Notes under the pieces: generated by a model | Database searches by the model: none | Told to the model about the DNA's origin: nothing | What the model saw: the letters and a program-made list of their open reading frames with translations, nothing else | Shown here: one piece after another, positions 1 through 9,062 of the stretch | Layout: each line of letters begins with the position of its first letter | Position numbering within the stretch: position 1 is the first letter of the stretch | Origin: Chthoniobacter flavus Ellin428 | GTDB lineage: Bacteria > Verrucomicrobiota > Verrucomicrobiia > Chthoniobacterales > Chthoniobacteraceae | Reading direction: 5' to 3' | NCBI RefSeq assembly: GCF_000173075.1 | Contig: NZ_ABVL01000013.1 | Coordinates: forward strand, 124,001 to 188,000 | Length of the DNA stretch: 64,000 nt | Program-made: the position numbers and the translations under genes

Positions 1-2
1 GT

Positions 3-800
3 GCCCTGCTGTTCACCTTTTTCTACGGTTTCACCAGCGGCACGCGGAATATCTTCGCCTCCTACCTCGTCACGTTCCTCATCGCCTACAGCTTCGCCCT
101 GCCCTTTGCCCGGAAGAAAGAACTTCTCATCCTGTGCATCGGCAGCGGCTTGTTCATGATCTTTGCGACTTACTACATGCTGCAATTTCGCAACGTCGGG
201 TTTCGCAATTACCTCCAGGGCGGCTATGTGCAGGAGGACCCGGCGGAGCGCACCATGTTCGTGGACTACAATCTCTACGCCATCTGCCGGCTCGTGGACG
301 TCTTTCCGCACAAGCGGGATTATCTCGGATTCGAGATCCCTTATCAGGCGCTCATTCGGCCGATCCCTCGCGCGATCTGGGCCGGCAAACCGGAAGGCTT
401 GAGCTCCTCCATCGAGGACGCACTCGGCGTCGAAGGGGTCACCATCTCGGCGAGCTTTGTCGGCGAGGCCTACATGTCCGGCGGCATGGTGGTGACCCTC
501 ATCATCGCTCTCTGTTTCGGAGCGCTCACCGGTTGGTGGAGTTTTCTGGCCTCTCCGAAGAACTCCGAACTTGGCATCCTCATCTACGCGTCCGGTTTTT
601 TCGCGGCCGTCATTTCGATGCGCAGCCTTTTCGTCTTCACCACCGCGCTGCTGCCCACCGTGGCCGCGCTCGTCATCGGGACCTACGCCGTTCGCCTGCT
701 CGCCAAGCAAGCCGGGCAACTCCTCTCGCGAGCCGCTTTGCGTAACGCCCAGGCACGACGCTTGCCCATGCCGCCCCGCCCTGCCCCGCCCCGGAAATGA
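3..800 (+). CDS. Polysaccharide polymerase (Wzy-like), 5' partial
   Basis: The reading frame is already open at the window edge, so the N-terminus lies upstream. The visible ~265 residues are a multi-span membrane protein: hydrophobic segments precede a soluble loop with a PIPRAIWAGKPEG motif, followed by more hydrophobic segments (MVVTLIIALCFGALTGWW and beyond). An Arg-Pro/Trp/Lys-Pro loop of this kind is typical of oligosaccharide repeat-unit polymerases that join O-antigen or exopolysaccharide repeats in the inner membrane. The stop overlaps the next start by four bases (ATGA at 797), and three GT4 glycosyltransferases follow, which fits a surface-glycan operon. The exact family is inferred from topology, loop and context; another membrane glycan protein is possible. 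Confidence 0.6.
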   Translation, partial: ALLFTFFYGFTSGTRNIFASYLVTFLIAYSFALPFARKKELLILCIGSGLFMIFATYYMLQFRNVGFRNYLQGGYVQEDPAERTMFVDYNLYAICRLVDVFPHKRDYLGFEIPYQALIRPIPRAIWAGKPEGLSSSIEDALGVEGVTISASFVGEAYMSGGMVVTLIIALCFGALTGWWSFLASPKNSELGILIYASGFFAAVISMRSLFVFTTALLPTVAALVIGTYAVRLLAKQAGQLLSRAALRNAQARRLPMPPRPAPPRK

Positions 801-1855
801 AAGCCGCGTTCGTTTCCGTCGTTCCTTCCCCCTACCAGCGCGATCTCTTCCGGGCCCTGGCGCAGCGGCCGGAAGTGGACTTGAGCGTCTTTTATCTCGA
901 GGCCGCCGCACCCGATTCACCCTGGCCCGAGAAAACGCTCGAGCCGTATGAGAAAATCATGCGCGGTTTCTGGCTGCCGGTCGGCTCCGCGCGCTGCCAT
1001 GTCAACTGGCCGCTGCCGAAGCTCGAGGATTTCGACGTCGTCGTAATGAATACCTTGATGTCTTTCACCGCCCAATGGCTCATGCGGACGACACTGCGCC
1101 ACAAGCCCTGGTTCTTCTGGGGCGAACGCCTGGGACGCGGCGGAAAGATGCACGAGCGCCTTTCCGAGCCCCTGCATCGCGCCACCGGCATCGCGGCGAT
1201 CGGCACTTTTGCCGATGAAGATTACCGCGCGCGTTTTCCTGAGCCGCAGCATTTCCGCATTCCCTACTTCTGCGATCTCGATCCCTTCCTCGCCCTGCCG
1301 CGCCACACGCGCACGAATGGCCAGGTCGTCTTCCTCTTCTGCGGACAAATGATCGCGCGCAAGGGCGTGGATCTGCTGCTCGAGGCCTTTCAACGCCTCG
1401 GCGGTGCCGCGCGCTTGCTGCTCGTGGGCCGCGAGGCCGAGCTCCCGCAGCTTCTCGCCCCGCTGCCGGCGGCAGTGCGTGATCGCATCATCTACGCGGG
1501 CTTTCAGGCTCCGGAGGAGTTGCCCCACTTCTTCGCGCAGGCGGACGTTTTTGTCCTGCCCAGCCGTTACGATGGCTGGGGCGTGGTGGTGAATCAGGCG
1601 CTCGGCGCCGGGCTTCCGATCGTTTGTTCCGACATGGTCGGCGCCGGGCGCGATCTCGTGGAAGAAGAAATCAACGGCCTGCGATTTCCCGCCGGCGATG
1701 CCGCCGCGCTTGCCGAAAAAATGCAACGCTTCATAGTCCAGCCTTCGTTGTGCGAAAGCTGGGGGCAGGTGTCGCGCCGTCGCGCGCGGCACTGGACGCC
1801 CGCGGCCGGAGCCGCAAAATGGGTCGACGTTTTCCAGACCGCCCTCCAATCATGA
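797..1855 (+). CDS. Glycosyltransferase family 4 protein
   Basis: A 352-residue GT-B fold glycosyltransferase, expected to transfer an activated sugar to a growing lipid-linked glycan at the cytoplasmic membrane face. The N-terminal half has the donor-independent Rossmann region. The C-terminal half has the GT4 signature: FLFCGQMIARKGVDLLLEAF near residue 180, a VFVLPSRYDGWGVVVNQAL stretch near 250 and a PIVCSD segment near 275. The start overlaps the upstream polymerase stop (ATGA) and the stop overlaps the next glycosyltransferase start at 1852, so the genes are probably translationally coupled. Sugar specificity cannot be read from sequence. Confidence 0.85.
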   Translation: MKAAFVSVVPSPYQRDLFRALAQRPEVDLSVFYLEAAAPDSPWPEKTLEPYEKIMRGFWLPVGSARCHVNWPLPKLEDFDVVVMNTLMSFTAQWLMRTTLRHKPWFFWGERLGRGGKMHERLSEPLHRATGIAAIGTFADEDYRARFPEPQHFRIPYFCDLDPFLALPRHTRTNGQVVFLFCGQMIARKGVDLLLEAFQRLGGAARLLLVGREAELPQLLAPLPAAVRDRIIYAGFQAPEELPHFFAQADVFVLPSRYDGWGVVVNQALGAGLPIVCSDMVGAGRDLVEEEINGLRFPAGDAAALAEKMQRFIVQPSLCESWGQVSRRRARHWTPAAGAAKWVDVFQTALQS

Positions 1856-3003
1856 GAATCCTTTTAGCCAGCAGCAGTTCCGGGTCACGCGGGGGCGGCG
1901 AACTGTACCTGCTCTATCTCGGGCGCGCGCTCGCGCAGCGCGGGCACACGGTGCTGCTCTGGGCCTCGGATCATCCGCGCATGGATGAACTGGCCAACAG
2001 CTTCTCCGGCATCGGCGAAGTGCTGCGTTCCCCCTATCGCAATACCTACGATCGCCGTGGACGCTCCCTCTCCAGCTACCTGAATCTCCGCGCCGTCGGC
2101 CAACTCGCCCGCGAGTGGAAAAAGGCGCGCCCGGATATTCTCCACGTGAACAAGCAGAACCTCGAAGACGGCCTCGACCTGCTCCACGCCGCACGCCGTT
2201 CGCACCTGCCGAATATCTGCACCATCCACCTCACGCAGAGCGCGGGTTATCTCAAGGCCAAGCTCGCTCCCGCGCGCGACTTCATCGCCCGGCGCGCCCT
2301 GCGCAATTACCACAACCCGCTCGTGACGGTGCTGGAAAATCGCTGCCAGGATCTCGTTTCCTTCATCGGCGAATCGCCGCGCATTCGCATGATCCCGAAT
2401 GGCGTGCCGATCTATGATATCGCGCGCCGCCCCGCTGCTCGCGAAACGAAACGCGCGGACCTCGGGATCGGCGAGGATGAATTGCTCGTCATCGCCGTCG
2501 GTCGCATGGTCCCGCAAAAGCGTCCGCTGGAATTTCTCGCTCGCGCCGAGAACGTACTGCGGCGTTATCCGAAAGCAAAGTTTCTCTGGGTAGGCGACGG
2601 CGAACTGAGCGGCGCATGGGACGACTGGATCGAGGCGCATAAAATGGGCAGGACGATCCGCCGCCTGCCGTGGCGCAACGACATACCCTCACTGCTCATG
2701 GCCGCCGACGTCTTCCTGCACGTCGCCGAATACGAGGGCCTGCCCCTGGCCATTCTCGAGGCCATGTCCGCCGCGCTGCCCTGCGCCATCGCCAGCCATC
2801 TGCTGCGGGAAATGCCCTTCCTCGATGCCAGCAATTCCATCTCCGTCGGAGCCGATGGCACCTGGATGGACGCCTTGAGCGACAGCAAACAGTTGCTCAC
2901 CATCGGCGCCGCTTCGCGCAAGCTCGTGGAGGAAAAATACTCCTACGCCACGATGGCCGAAGCCTACGAGGCGCTCTATCGCGAGGCACTCGGCAAACCG
3001 TGA
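1852..3003 (+). CDS. Glycosyltransferase family 4 protein
   Basis: A 383-residue GT4 enzyme beginning MRILLASSSSGSRGGGELYL, where the Gly-rich loop near residue 13 is typical of GT4 acceptor-domain starts. The donor-domain signature is visible: VIAVGRMVPQKRPLEFLAR near residue 215, FLWVGDGEL near 245 and AADVFLHVAEYEGLPLAILEAM near 285, including the E-x7-E type motif. The open frame continues upstream, but ATG 1852 is chosen because it overlaps the previous stop (ATGA) and starts exactly at the conserved strand. It is the second of three tandem GT4 genes. Substrate unknown. Confidence 0.85.
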   Translation: MRILLASSSSGSRGGGELYLLYLGRALAQRGHTVLLWASDHPRMDELANSFSGIGEVLRSPYRNTYDRRGRSLSSYLNLRAVGQLAREWKKARPDILHVNKQNLEDGLDLLHAARRSHLPNICTIHLTQSAGYLKAKLAPARDFIARRALRNYHNPLVTVLENRCQDLVSFIGESPRIRMIPNGVPIYDIARRPAARETKRADLGIGEDELLVIAVGRMVPQKRPLEFLARAENVLRRYPKAKFLWVGDGELSGAWDDWIEAHKMGRTIRRLPWRNDIPSLLMAADVFLHVAEYEGLPLAILEAMSAALPCAIASHLLREMPFLDASNSISVGADGTWMDALSDSKQLLTIGAASRKLVEEKYSYATMAEAYEALYREALGKP

Positions 3004-4025
3004 AGGTCATCTTTTGCGTTCCGCCGATGGAACAACGCGTGGGCGGCCTCGATTCGGCCATTCAAAGCCTGCGCGGCGCCTTGGGAGATTTGGGGACGGC
3101 CATCACGGATGATTCGCAACCCGCCGAAGGCGGCGACACGCTCGTGCATTTTCACGGCCTGTGGCAACCCGGTCACGCGCGCCTGGCGAAGCGCTTCACG
3201 GCCCGCGGCATTCCCTACATCGTCTCGCCGCACGGCATGCTGGAACCCTGGGCGTGGCGTCACAAATGGTGGAAAAAGTGGCCCTATTTTCATTTCATCG
3301 AAAAGGGCCACCTCGCCCGGGCCGCCGCCTTGCTCGCCACCGCGAAGCCGGAAGCCGGGCGGCTGCAAAAATTTGCTCCTGGGCAACGCATCGAGACCCT
3401 GCCACTCGGCCTCACGGGCACTGCCCGGCCCGACTACGAAAAAGCCCGGGAACGCCTCGGCTGGAAACCGGAAGAGCGCGTGCTGCTTTATCTTTCCCGC
3501 ATCCACGTCAAGAAGGGGTTGGATCTCCTGTTGGAAGCGCTGGCCACGACTTCGCTTCCCCCGCATACACGCTTGATCATCGTGGGCGAAGGCGGCCGGG
3601 ATTACGTTCACTCGCTCAAACGCTTCGCGCAGAGGCATGCCTCCCAGCTTCCCTTCACGCGATGGGTCGGCCCGGTGTGGGGCGACGCCCGCTGGGCTTA
3701 TTTTCAAGGTGCCGATTTGTTTTGTCTGCCCACGCACTCCGAGAATTTCGGTCTCGCCGTCCTCGAAGCCTGCCAGGTCGGCACGCCCGCACTCACCACC
3801 ACCGAGACGCCGTGGGCCGAGCAACTCTCCACCGGCCGCGGCTACATCTGCCAGCCCACCATCGACAGCGTCCGCCAGAGCCTTGCCGAATTTTTCCGGC
3901 AGCCCTGCTGGGATGCGCCCAAGCGCGTCGCGCTCTCCGAATGGGCCCACGCCAACTACGATTGGCAGAACCTCGCCCCCCGCTATCTCGCCTTCTACGA
4001 AAGCATCCTGCGCACCCGGCAATAA
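3000..4025 (+). CDS. Glycosyltransferase family 4 protein (GTG start)
   Basis: A 341-residue glycosyltransferase, third in the tandem. A GTG start at 3000 overlaps the previous stop (GTGA) and gives VKVIFCVPPMEQRVGGLDSA; no ATG lies near the conserved N-terminal strand in this frame. Features include HFHGLWQPGHARLAK near residue 40, YIVSPHGMLEPWAW near 65, a donor-domain YLSRIHVKKGLDLLLEAL near 165, and LPTHSENFGLAVLEA near 250, characteristic of GT4 enzymes. The HGLW and HGML motifs resemble those of exopolysaccharide GT4 proteins. The gene ends about 70 bases before the tRNA gene, which probably closes the operon. Confidence 0.83.
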   Translation: MKVIFCVPPMEQRVGGLDSAIQSLRGALGDLGTAITDDSQPAEGGDTLVHFHGLWQPGHARLAKRFTARGIPYIVSPHGMLEPWAWRHKWWKKWPYFHFIEKGHLARAAALLATAKPEAGRLQKFAPGQRIETLPLGLTGTARPDYEKARERLGWKPEERVLLYLSRIHVKKGLDLLLEALATTSLPPHTRLIIVGEGGRDYVHSLKRFAQRHASQLPFTRWVGPVWGDARWAYFQGADLFCLPTHSENFGLAVLEACQVGTPALTTTETPWAEQLSTGRGYICQPTIDSVRQSLAEFFRQPCWDAPKRVALSEWAHANYDWQNLAPRYLAFYESILRTRQ

Positions 4026-4098
4026 GGCCGCTGCAAATCGTTGAAATTTCCTCTTGCCACAAAGCCACGTCGAAGGCATTTTCCCGTCCCTCGCAGAC

Positions 4099-4171
4099 GG
4101 GGTCTTAGCTCAGTTGGTAGAGCGCCTCAATGGCATTGAGGAGGTCAGGGGTTCGAATCCCCTAGGCTCCA
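4099..4171 (+). tRNA. tRNA-Ala (GGC anticodon)
   Basis: The 73-nt sequence folds into a complete cloverleaf. The acceptor GGGGTCT pairs with AGGCTCC and includes the G3:U70 wobble that is the alanine identity determinant. The D-arm is GCTC/GAGC. The anticodon stem CCTCA/TGAGG encloses ATGGCAT with anticodon GGC. The T-arm is AGGGG-TTCGAAT-CCCCT, and the discriminator base is A. The 3' CCA is not encoded. A short hairpin (CCCCTC/GAGGGG, 4174-4190) follows immediately, without a clear T-run. Confidence 0.97.
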
Positions 4172-4247
4172 CTCCCCTCTCGGTGAGGGGATTCACCAGA
4201 AGCGAATGTTCTGGCAACCAGCGCGCCGCACGGGTGTTTGCTATTCC

Positions 4248-5330
4248 ATGACGACAACGCGCCATTTTGCCGTTTCCTGCCTGACAATTCTCATTCTTTG
4301 CGCACTCAGCTTGCGAGCCGCCGAGATCCAGACAGGGGAAAAATTAGCGGCGACGACCAACAGCCAGGCAGTGAAATGGCATCCAGGCCACTATGCGTTT
4401 GTCCAATCCAGCCCGCTAGGCGAAGAACAGATTTACAAGAATTTCCGAGGCATCGAGAAAATGTACACTTGGCGCGCACTGGAGCCGCAGAAAGATCACT
4501 ACGATTTCACCGCCATCCGCTCGGACCTCGCGTTTCTCGGCAAACATGATCGGCGGTTGATCATCCAGATCCAGACCAAGACATTCGGTGCGGGACAGAA
4601 TTACTGCCCTGACTACATCTCCGGTCCGGACTATGGAGGGGGCGTTTACAAGACGCGCTGGAGCTCTTTCAATCCCGTCATCTGGAACGAGCGTGTCAAT
4701 GAGCGGTTGAACGCTCTCTACACGCAACTTGGCAAGGAGTTCGATCGCGAGCCGTTCCTGGAAGCTGTGGTCATCCCCGAATCGGCGACGACCTTCGATG
4801 TCGCCACTCAAACCGCCATCGCTTACACCCCGGAAAAATACACGCGCAGCGTCGAGTCTGGCATGCAGGCGCTCAAAGCCGCCTTCCCCAGCACCGTCGT
4901 CATGCAATACGTCAACATGCCACCCGAATCGATCCAACCTCTGGCTGACTATGCAAAGGCACGCGGCATCGGCTTCGGCGGGCCAGACATCTATCCACAC
5001 GATCCCTTGCTCACCAATCCACAGCACGGTGTCTATCGCCTCTACCCGCCACTGTCCGGCCTCGTGCCGCTGGGCGCCGCCGTGCAGCAGAATGACTACA
5101 CGCAAACCGCCGCCTTCCGCGGAACTCCCGGGGAAACACCGGTGAAAGAGATTTACGAATTCGGCCGCGACAAACTCCACTTGAACTACATTTTCTGGGG
5201 CACGCGCCGAGGCTATTTCGAAAAAGTAGAAGCCATGCTCGCTGACCCTTCCTTTCCCAAGGACCCGGCCGGCGGCCTCGAACCCCGTTGTCCACAATCG
5301 CTGGCCAACCCGATGACGTCCAGGAATTGA
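4248..5330 (+). CDS. Secreted TIM-barrel glycosidase-like protein
   Basis: A 360-residue protein with a signal peptide (hydrophobic run CLTILILCALSL ending in an RAAE-type cleavage region near residue 23), so it acts outside the cytoplasm. The body resembles a clan-A (beta/alpha)8 glycoside hydrolase: YTWRALEPQKDHYDF near residue 85 is typical of barrel strands in GH5/GH42-like enzymes. An acidic candidate lies in VVIPESATTF near 180, and GFGGPDIYPHD lies near 245. ATG 4248 is chosen over an upstream in-frame start because it immediately precedes the signal peptide. No family assignment is secure; it could be a catalytically inactive barrel. Confidence 0.55.
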   Translation: MTTTRHFAVSCLTILILCALSLRAAEIQTGEKLAATTNSQAVKWHPGHYAFVQSSPLGEEQIYKNFRGIEKMYTWRALEPQKDHYDFTAIRSDLAFLGKHDRRLIIQIQTKTFGAGQNYCPDYISGPDYGGGVYKTRWSSFNPVIWNERVNERLNALYTQLGKEFDREPFLEAVVIPESATTFDVATQTAIAYTPEKYTRSVESGMQALKAAFPSTVVMQYVNMPPESIQPLADYAKARGIGFGGPDIYPHDPLLTNPQHGVYRLYPPLSGLVPLGAAVQQNDYTQTAAFRGTPGETPVKEIYEFGRDKLHLNYIFWGTRRGYFEKVEAMLADPSFPKDPAGGLEPRCPQSLANPMTSRN

Positions 5331-5478
5331 CAGGCGCCCCCAAAGGGTAGTGGCTCCATTGGAATTCGATGGGTTATCCCGCGATCTCGCGGGGCACGGA
5401 ATGCGCGATTCAGCCTAAGAAGGAACCTCTCCTGCGGCATTCGCATCGGTGAATCTTTCACACGTTTGTTTTCCGCCC

Positions 5479-8070
5479 ATGTCCGCCACGAGTATCTCCC
5501 GCCATTTTTGGAAGTCTCTCCCCTTCTGCCTGCTCCTCGCAATGTTCGCGGGAACTGTCCTGGGTGAGCCGCCCAAGCCCGAGGCACTCGAGACACTGCC
5601 GGATTTCAAAGTGGAACTCGTTCGCGTAGCGGACTTGGACACCGAAGGCTCGTGGATTTCGATCGCCAGAGATCCGAAGGGACGGCTGCTCCTCGGGGCC
5701 GAACGCAAGCAACCCATCTCCCGGCTCACTCTCGAAAACGGCCAGGTCACCAAGGCCGAAATCCTCCAGATTCCGTTGTCGGAGGTCATGGGGATGCTCT
5801 TCGCTTTCGACAGCCTTTACATCAATGGTCGCGGACATACTCCCGATGGCCACGACGTCTTCGGCCTCTGGCGCTGCCGCTCAACCAAGGGTGACGACGA
5901 ATACGATCAGGTCGAACTGTTGCGCGAATGGAAGGGCGGAGGCGGTGATCACGGCGCGCACGCCATCCTGCTGAATCCGGACAAAAAGCATCTCAACATC
6001 GTCTGCGGAAATTTCGTGGATGTGCCCGGCGACGTGCTTCCTTCCTCACCGCATCGTCACTATGCAGACGATCTCGCCCTGCCGCGCGCGGAAGACAGCA
6101 ACGGTTTCGGTGCGGGTCGGAAACCGCCGGGCGGTTTCGTCGTCCGCCTTGATCCGGATGGCAGCCACTGCGAACTGGTGGCCAGCGGCGAGCGCAATAC
6201 TTACGACGTGGCCTTCAACCACGATGGCGAGCTTTTCGGCTTCGACAGCGACATGGAAAACGACTGGGGCACGCCGTGGTATCGGCCAATCCGGGTCTAC
6301 CACGTGACCAGCGGCGCTGATTACGGTTTTCGCGAGGGCACGGCCAAATGGCCCGAGTACTACGCGGATAGCCTGCCGGGTACGCTGACCATTGGCATCG
6401 GCAGTCCGACCGGCGTTGTTTTCGGAGAAGGCGCGAACTTCCCGGCCAAATATCAGCGCGCGCTCTTCATCGAAGACTGGACCTACGGCCGCTTGATTGC
6501 CGTGCATCTCAGTCCCGATGGCGCGAGCTATGGCGGCGATTGGGAAGATTTCCTCGCGCCGAAAACGCTCCACGCGACTTCGGGCAAAACTCCGCTCAAT
6601 CTCACCGGCATCGTGGTCGGCGCCGACGGCGCGTTGTATTTCACCATCGGCGGCCGGCACACGCAGGGAGCGCTCTATCGCATCACCTACATCGGCCGGG
6701 AATTGACGACGCCGGCGAATCTCCACGACCCCAGGGATGAAGAAGCACGGGCCCTGCGTCACCAGCTCGAAGCATTTCACGGCCATGAAGATGCGCGGGC
6801 CGTGGATTTCGCATGGCCGCAACTCGGCAGCACCGACCGCTTCCTCCGCTACGCCGCACGCATCGCGATCGAGAGCCAGCCGCTCGAGCAGTGGAAAGAC
6901 CGGGCATTGTCGGAGAAAGATTCGCGGACCGCGCTCACCGCGCTACTGGCCGTGGCGAGATTGGGCGGTACTGCATCGCAGGCCGATGTATTCAAGGCGC
7001 TGGCCAAATTCCCGTTGTCGCGACTTCCAGATGAAACCCAGCAACTCGACAAGCTGCGGGCACTCGAAGTCTCGCTCAGTCGAGCGGGGAAACCCTCCGC
7101 GGAAGTAGCGGCGCCGCTCGTTGCCGAGCTCAACCCGATCTTCCCAGCGAAATCGATCCCACTCAATCGCGAACTTTGCCAGGTGCTGCTCGCGTTGGAT
7201 GCCCCGAATGTGATCGGCCGAATGCTCCAACTCGTCGCCGCCGCCCCCACCCAGGAGGAGCAGTTCACCTACATCTTCTACCTGCGCACGATCACCGCCG
7301 GCTGGACCCCGGAACTCCGCCACCAGTACTTCTCCTGGTGGACCCAAATGCCGAAGACGGCCCAGCATCCCGACTATCAGCTCCGCTGGTTTCCGGAAGC
7401 CGGTCGCGAATACACCAACGGCTCGAGCTACAACAACTTCCTCATCAAGACGCGGCATACAGCGATGACGAATCTCTCACCCGCGGAACTCGCCGCCCTC
7501 CAGCCGGTGCTGGACTCCTGGGCTGAGCCGGTGAAGAACCTCCATTCTTCAAAAAAGCAGCGCGGCTATGTCCGCGATTGGAAAGTGGCCGACCTCGAAG
7601 GAGAACTCGATCACGTGGGCCACGGCCGCAACTTCGCCGAGGGCCAGGACGCCCTCTATGCCGTGCAATGTCTTATGTGCCATCGCATCGGCGACGATGG
7701 CGGCTCCGTGGGCCCCGATCTCACCGCGATCTCCAGCCGCTTCTCCCGCCACGATATTCTCGAGTCGATCATCGAACCTTCCAAGGTCATCTCCGAGCAG
7801 TTCGCGAATACCGACCTCGTCTTGAAAAATGGCGACGTCCTCTCCGGACGCATCGTGTCGGAAACCGACGATCAGATCGTCATCCGTCCCAGCATGCTCG
7901 CGCCGGAGATGCGTGAGGTGCGCAAGGCGGACGTCCAGTCGCGGGAAATCTCGAAGGTCTCCCCGATGCCTCCCGGTCTGATCAACATGCTGACCAAGGA
8001 CGAGATTCTCGATCTGCTCGCCTATCTCGAATCCGCTGGCCACGCCGATGGCGCGCCGTTCAAGAGATAG
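5479..8070 (+). CDS. PVC-type membrane-bound dehydrogenase with C-terminal haem-binding domain
   Basis: An 863-residue exported protein. ATG 5479 is preferred over the in-frame GTG at 5449 because it puts the signal peptide (residues 1-30) at the N-terminus. The first ~430 residues form a soluble-glucose-dehydrogenase-like propeller, with GVVFGEGANFPAKYQRALF and a DGALYFTIGGR strand. A helical HEAT-like middle section follows. The last ~130 residues carry a c-type haem motif C-L-M-C-H near residue 733, then GPDLTAISSRFSRHDILESI, the arrangement of planctomycete/verrucomicrobial haem-binding domain proteins. The likely role is periplasmic oxidation of a sugar or polyol with electrons passed to haem; the substrate is unknown. 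A ThuA protein lies convergent downstream, a common PVC neighbour. Confidence 0.82.
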   Translation: MSATSISRHFWKSLPFCLLLAMFAGTVLGEPPKPEALETLPDFKVELVRVADLDTEGSWISIARDPKGRLLLGAERKQPISRLTLENGQVTKAEILQIPLSEVMGMLFAFDSLYINGRGHTPDGHDVFGLWRCRSTKGDDEYDQVELLREWKGGGGDHGAHAILLNPDKKHLNIVCGNFVDVPGDVLPSSPHRHYADDLALPRAEDSNGFGAGRKPPGGFVVRLDPDGSHCELVASGERNTYDVAFNHDGELFGFDSDMENDWGTPWYRPIRVYHVTSGADYGFREGTAKWPEYYADSLPGTLTIGIGSPTGVVFGEGANFPAKYQRALFIEDWTYGRLIAVHLSPDGASYGGDWEDFLAPKTLHATSGKTPLNLTGIVVGADGALYFTIGGRHTQGALYRITYIGRELTTPANLHDPRDEEARALRHQLEAFHGHEDARAVDFAWPQLGSTDRFLRYAARIAIESQPLEQWKDRALSEKDSRTALTALLAVARLGGTASQADVFKALAKFPLSRLPDETQQLDKLRALEVSLSRAGKPSAEVAAPLVAELNPIFPAKSIPLNRELCQVLLALDAPNVIGRMLQLVAAAPTQEEQFTYIFYLRTITAGWTPELRHQYFSWWTQMPKTAQHPDYQLRWFPEAGREYTNGSSYNNFLIKTRHTAMTNLSPAELAALQPVLDSWAEPVKNLHSSKKQRGYVRDWKVADLEGELDHVGHGRNFAEGQDALYAVQCLMCHRIGDDGGSVGPDLTAISSRFSRHDILESIIEPSKVISEQFANTDLVLKNGDVLSGRIVSETDDQIVIRPSMLAPEMREVRKADVQSREISKVSPMPPGLINMLTKDEILDLLAYLESAGHADGAPFKR

Positions 8071-8076
8071 ACGGCG

Positions 8077-8946
8077 CTACTTTCCACCGGGACCATAACC
8101 CGGCGCCGGCGTGCCGTCGTCGTTGAGATGGCCGGTCGCCCACAGCAACCCGCGCGTGACGAGGTCGAGATACCGTGGATCGGCGACCGTTTCGGTGTTG
8201 TGGCCGATCGTCGTGCTGAAGACGCGCGTCTTGCCGTTGTAAATGTTCGTCCACACGTCCACCCAATCGTCCGTGCGATCTCCGGTAATGGTCGTCGTGC
8301 CATCGGGATTCTTCTGCTTCACATGCACCGTTTGTTTGCCGCGCGCGAGAGGATGAGCCGTGTCGAAGATGTGGACGTTGTTGTAGTGCTCTTCCTTGAT
8401 GGTAGTCCAATCGGCCAGCCCCTTGGTGATCGGACTCTCCTTGTCGATATAAGTCACGGCGATCGGTTCCTGCGCATCATGCTTTCTGGATTCCAGGCCG
8501 AGATACTCGAACCATGGCGAATCCTTCGCCCGATAGGCATGCACACCGCAGTGCAGATTCACCCCGGGAATGCCATCCTCGCGATGCGGCTTGAGGATGC
8601 TCTTGATGACCGCTTCATTCTCCGCCTGGGTGGTGAGCCCGGAAGTGCGTGAGGCGCATTCGTCGTGAATGATCACATCGTAACCCTTCGCATAATTCGG
8701 GTTGCCGTAGATCATCGGGAACGCCGGAGAGTCCGTTTTGTCGCTGCTGTAAACTTCGTCGACGACGATGTTGGCGCGCGCTTCCAAACCCTCCCTCAGG
8801 ATTTCCTTTTGCTTCACATAGTCGTGGCAACATCCGCCGGTGATGAGCAGGGCCTTGATCGGTTTGACGGCATCAGCACCGCGGACGGACGCAACGGTCA
8901 GCGGCAGGAAGAGCGCGACGAGCGTAGGGAGAACGAGTGTTTTCAT
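8077..8946 (-). CDS. Exported ThuA-domain protein
   Basis: A 289-residue protein with an N-terminal signal peptide (LVLPTLVALFLPLTVASVRGAD). The mature part has the ThuA/glutamine-amidotransferase-like fold: KALLITGGCCHDYVKQKEIL near residue 30, YDVIIHDECAS near 90, GVNLHCGVHAYR near 128 and a C-terminal GHNTETVADPRYLDLVTRGLLWA, typical of PVC ThuA proteins. Family members are linked to trehalose or other sugar utilisation, but a biochemical role is rarely demonstrated. It is convergent with the haem-binding dehydrogenase, with a 6-bp gap between stops, so the pair probably acts in the same extracytoplasmic sugar pathway (inference). Confidence 0.85.
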   Translation of the reverse strand: MKTLVLPTLVALFLPLTVASVRGADAVKPIKALLITGGCCHDYVKQKEILREGLEARANIVVDEVYSSDKTDSPAFPMIYGNPNYAKGYDVIIHDECASRTSGLTTQAENEAVIKSILKPHREDGIPGVNLHCGVHAYRAKDSPWFEYLGLESRKHDAQEPIAVTYIDKESPITKGLADWTTIKEEHYNNVHIFDTAHPLARGKQTVHVKQKNPDGTTTITGDRTDDWVDVWTNIYNGKTRVFSTTIGHNTETVADPRYLDLVTRGLLWATGHLNDDGTPAPGYGPGGK

Positions 8947-9062
8947 GGTGAGAATGCGCGGGCATCGGGAATGACCACCGAGCCGAGGCGGTGTTAGGTA
9001 CGTTTGAAGGCGGCTTCTGGAACAAGCTTGTTGGCCATTCTTTGCATCGCTAGAGACCAGCC

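Noticed and set aside
4173..4191. Hairpin after tRNA-Ala as a Rho-independent terminator
   Set aside because: The 6-7 bp stem is present, but no T-run follows, so termination cannot be claimed.
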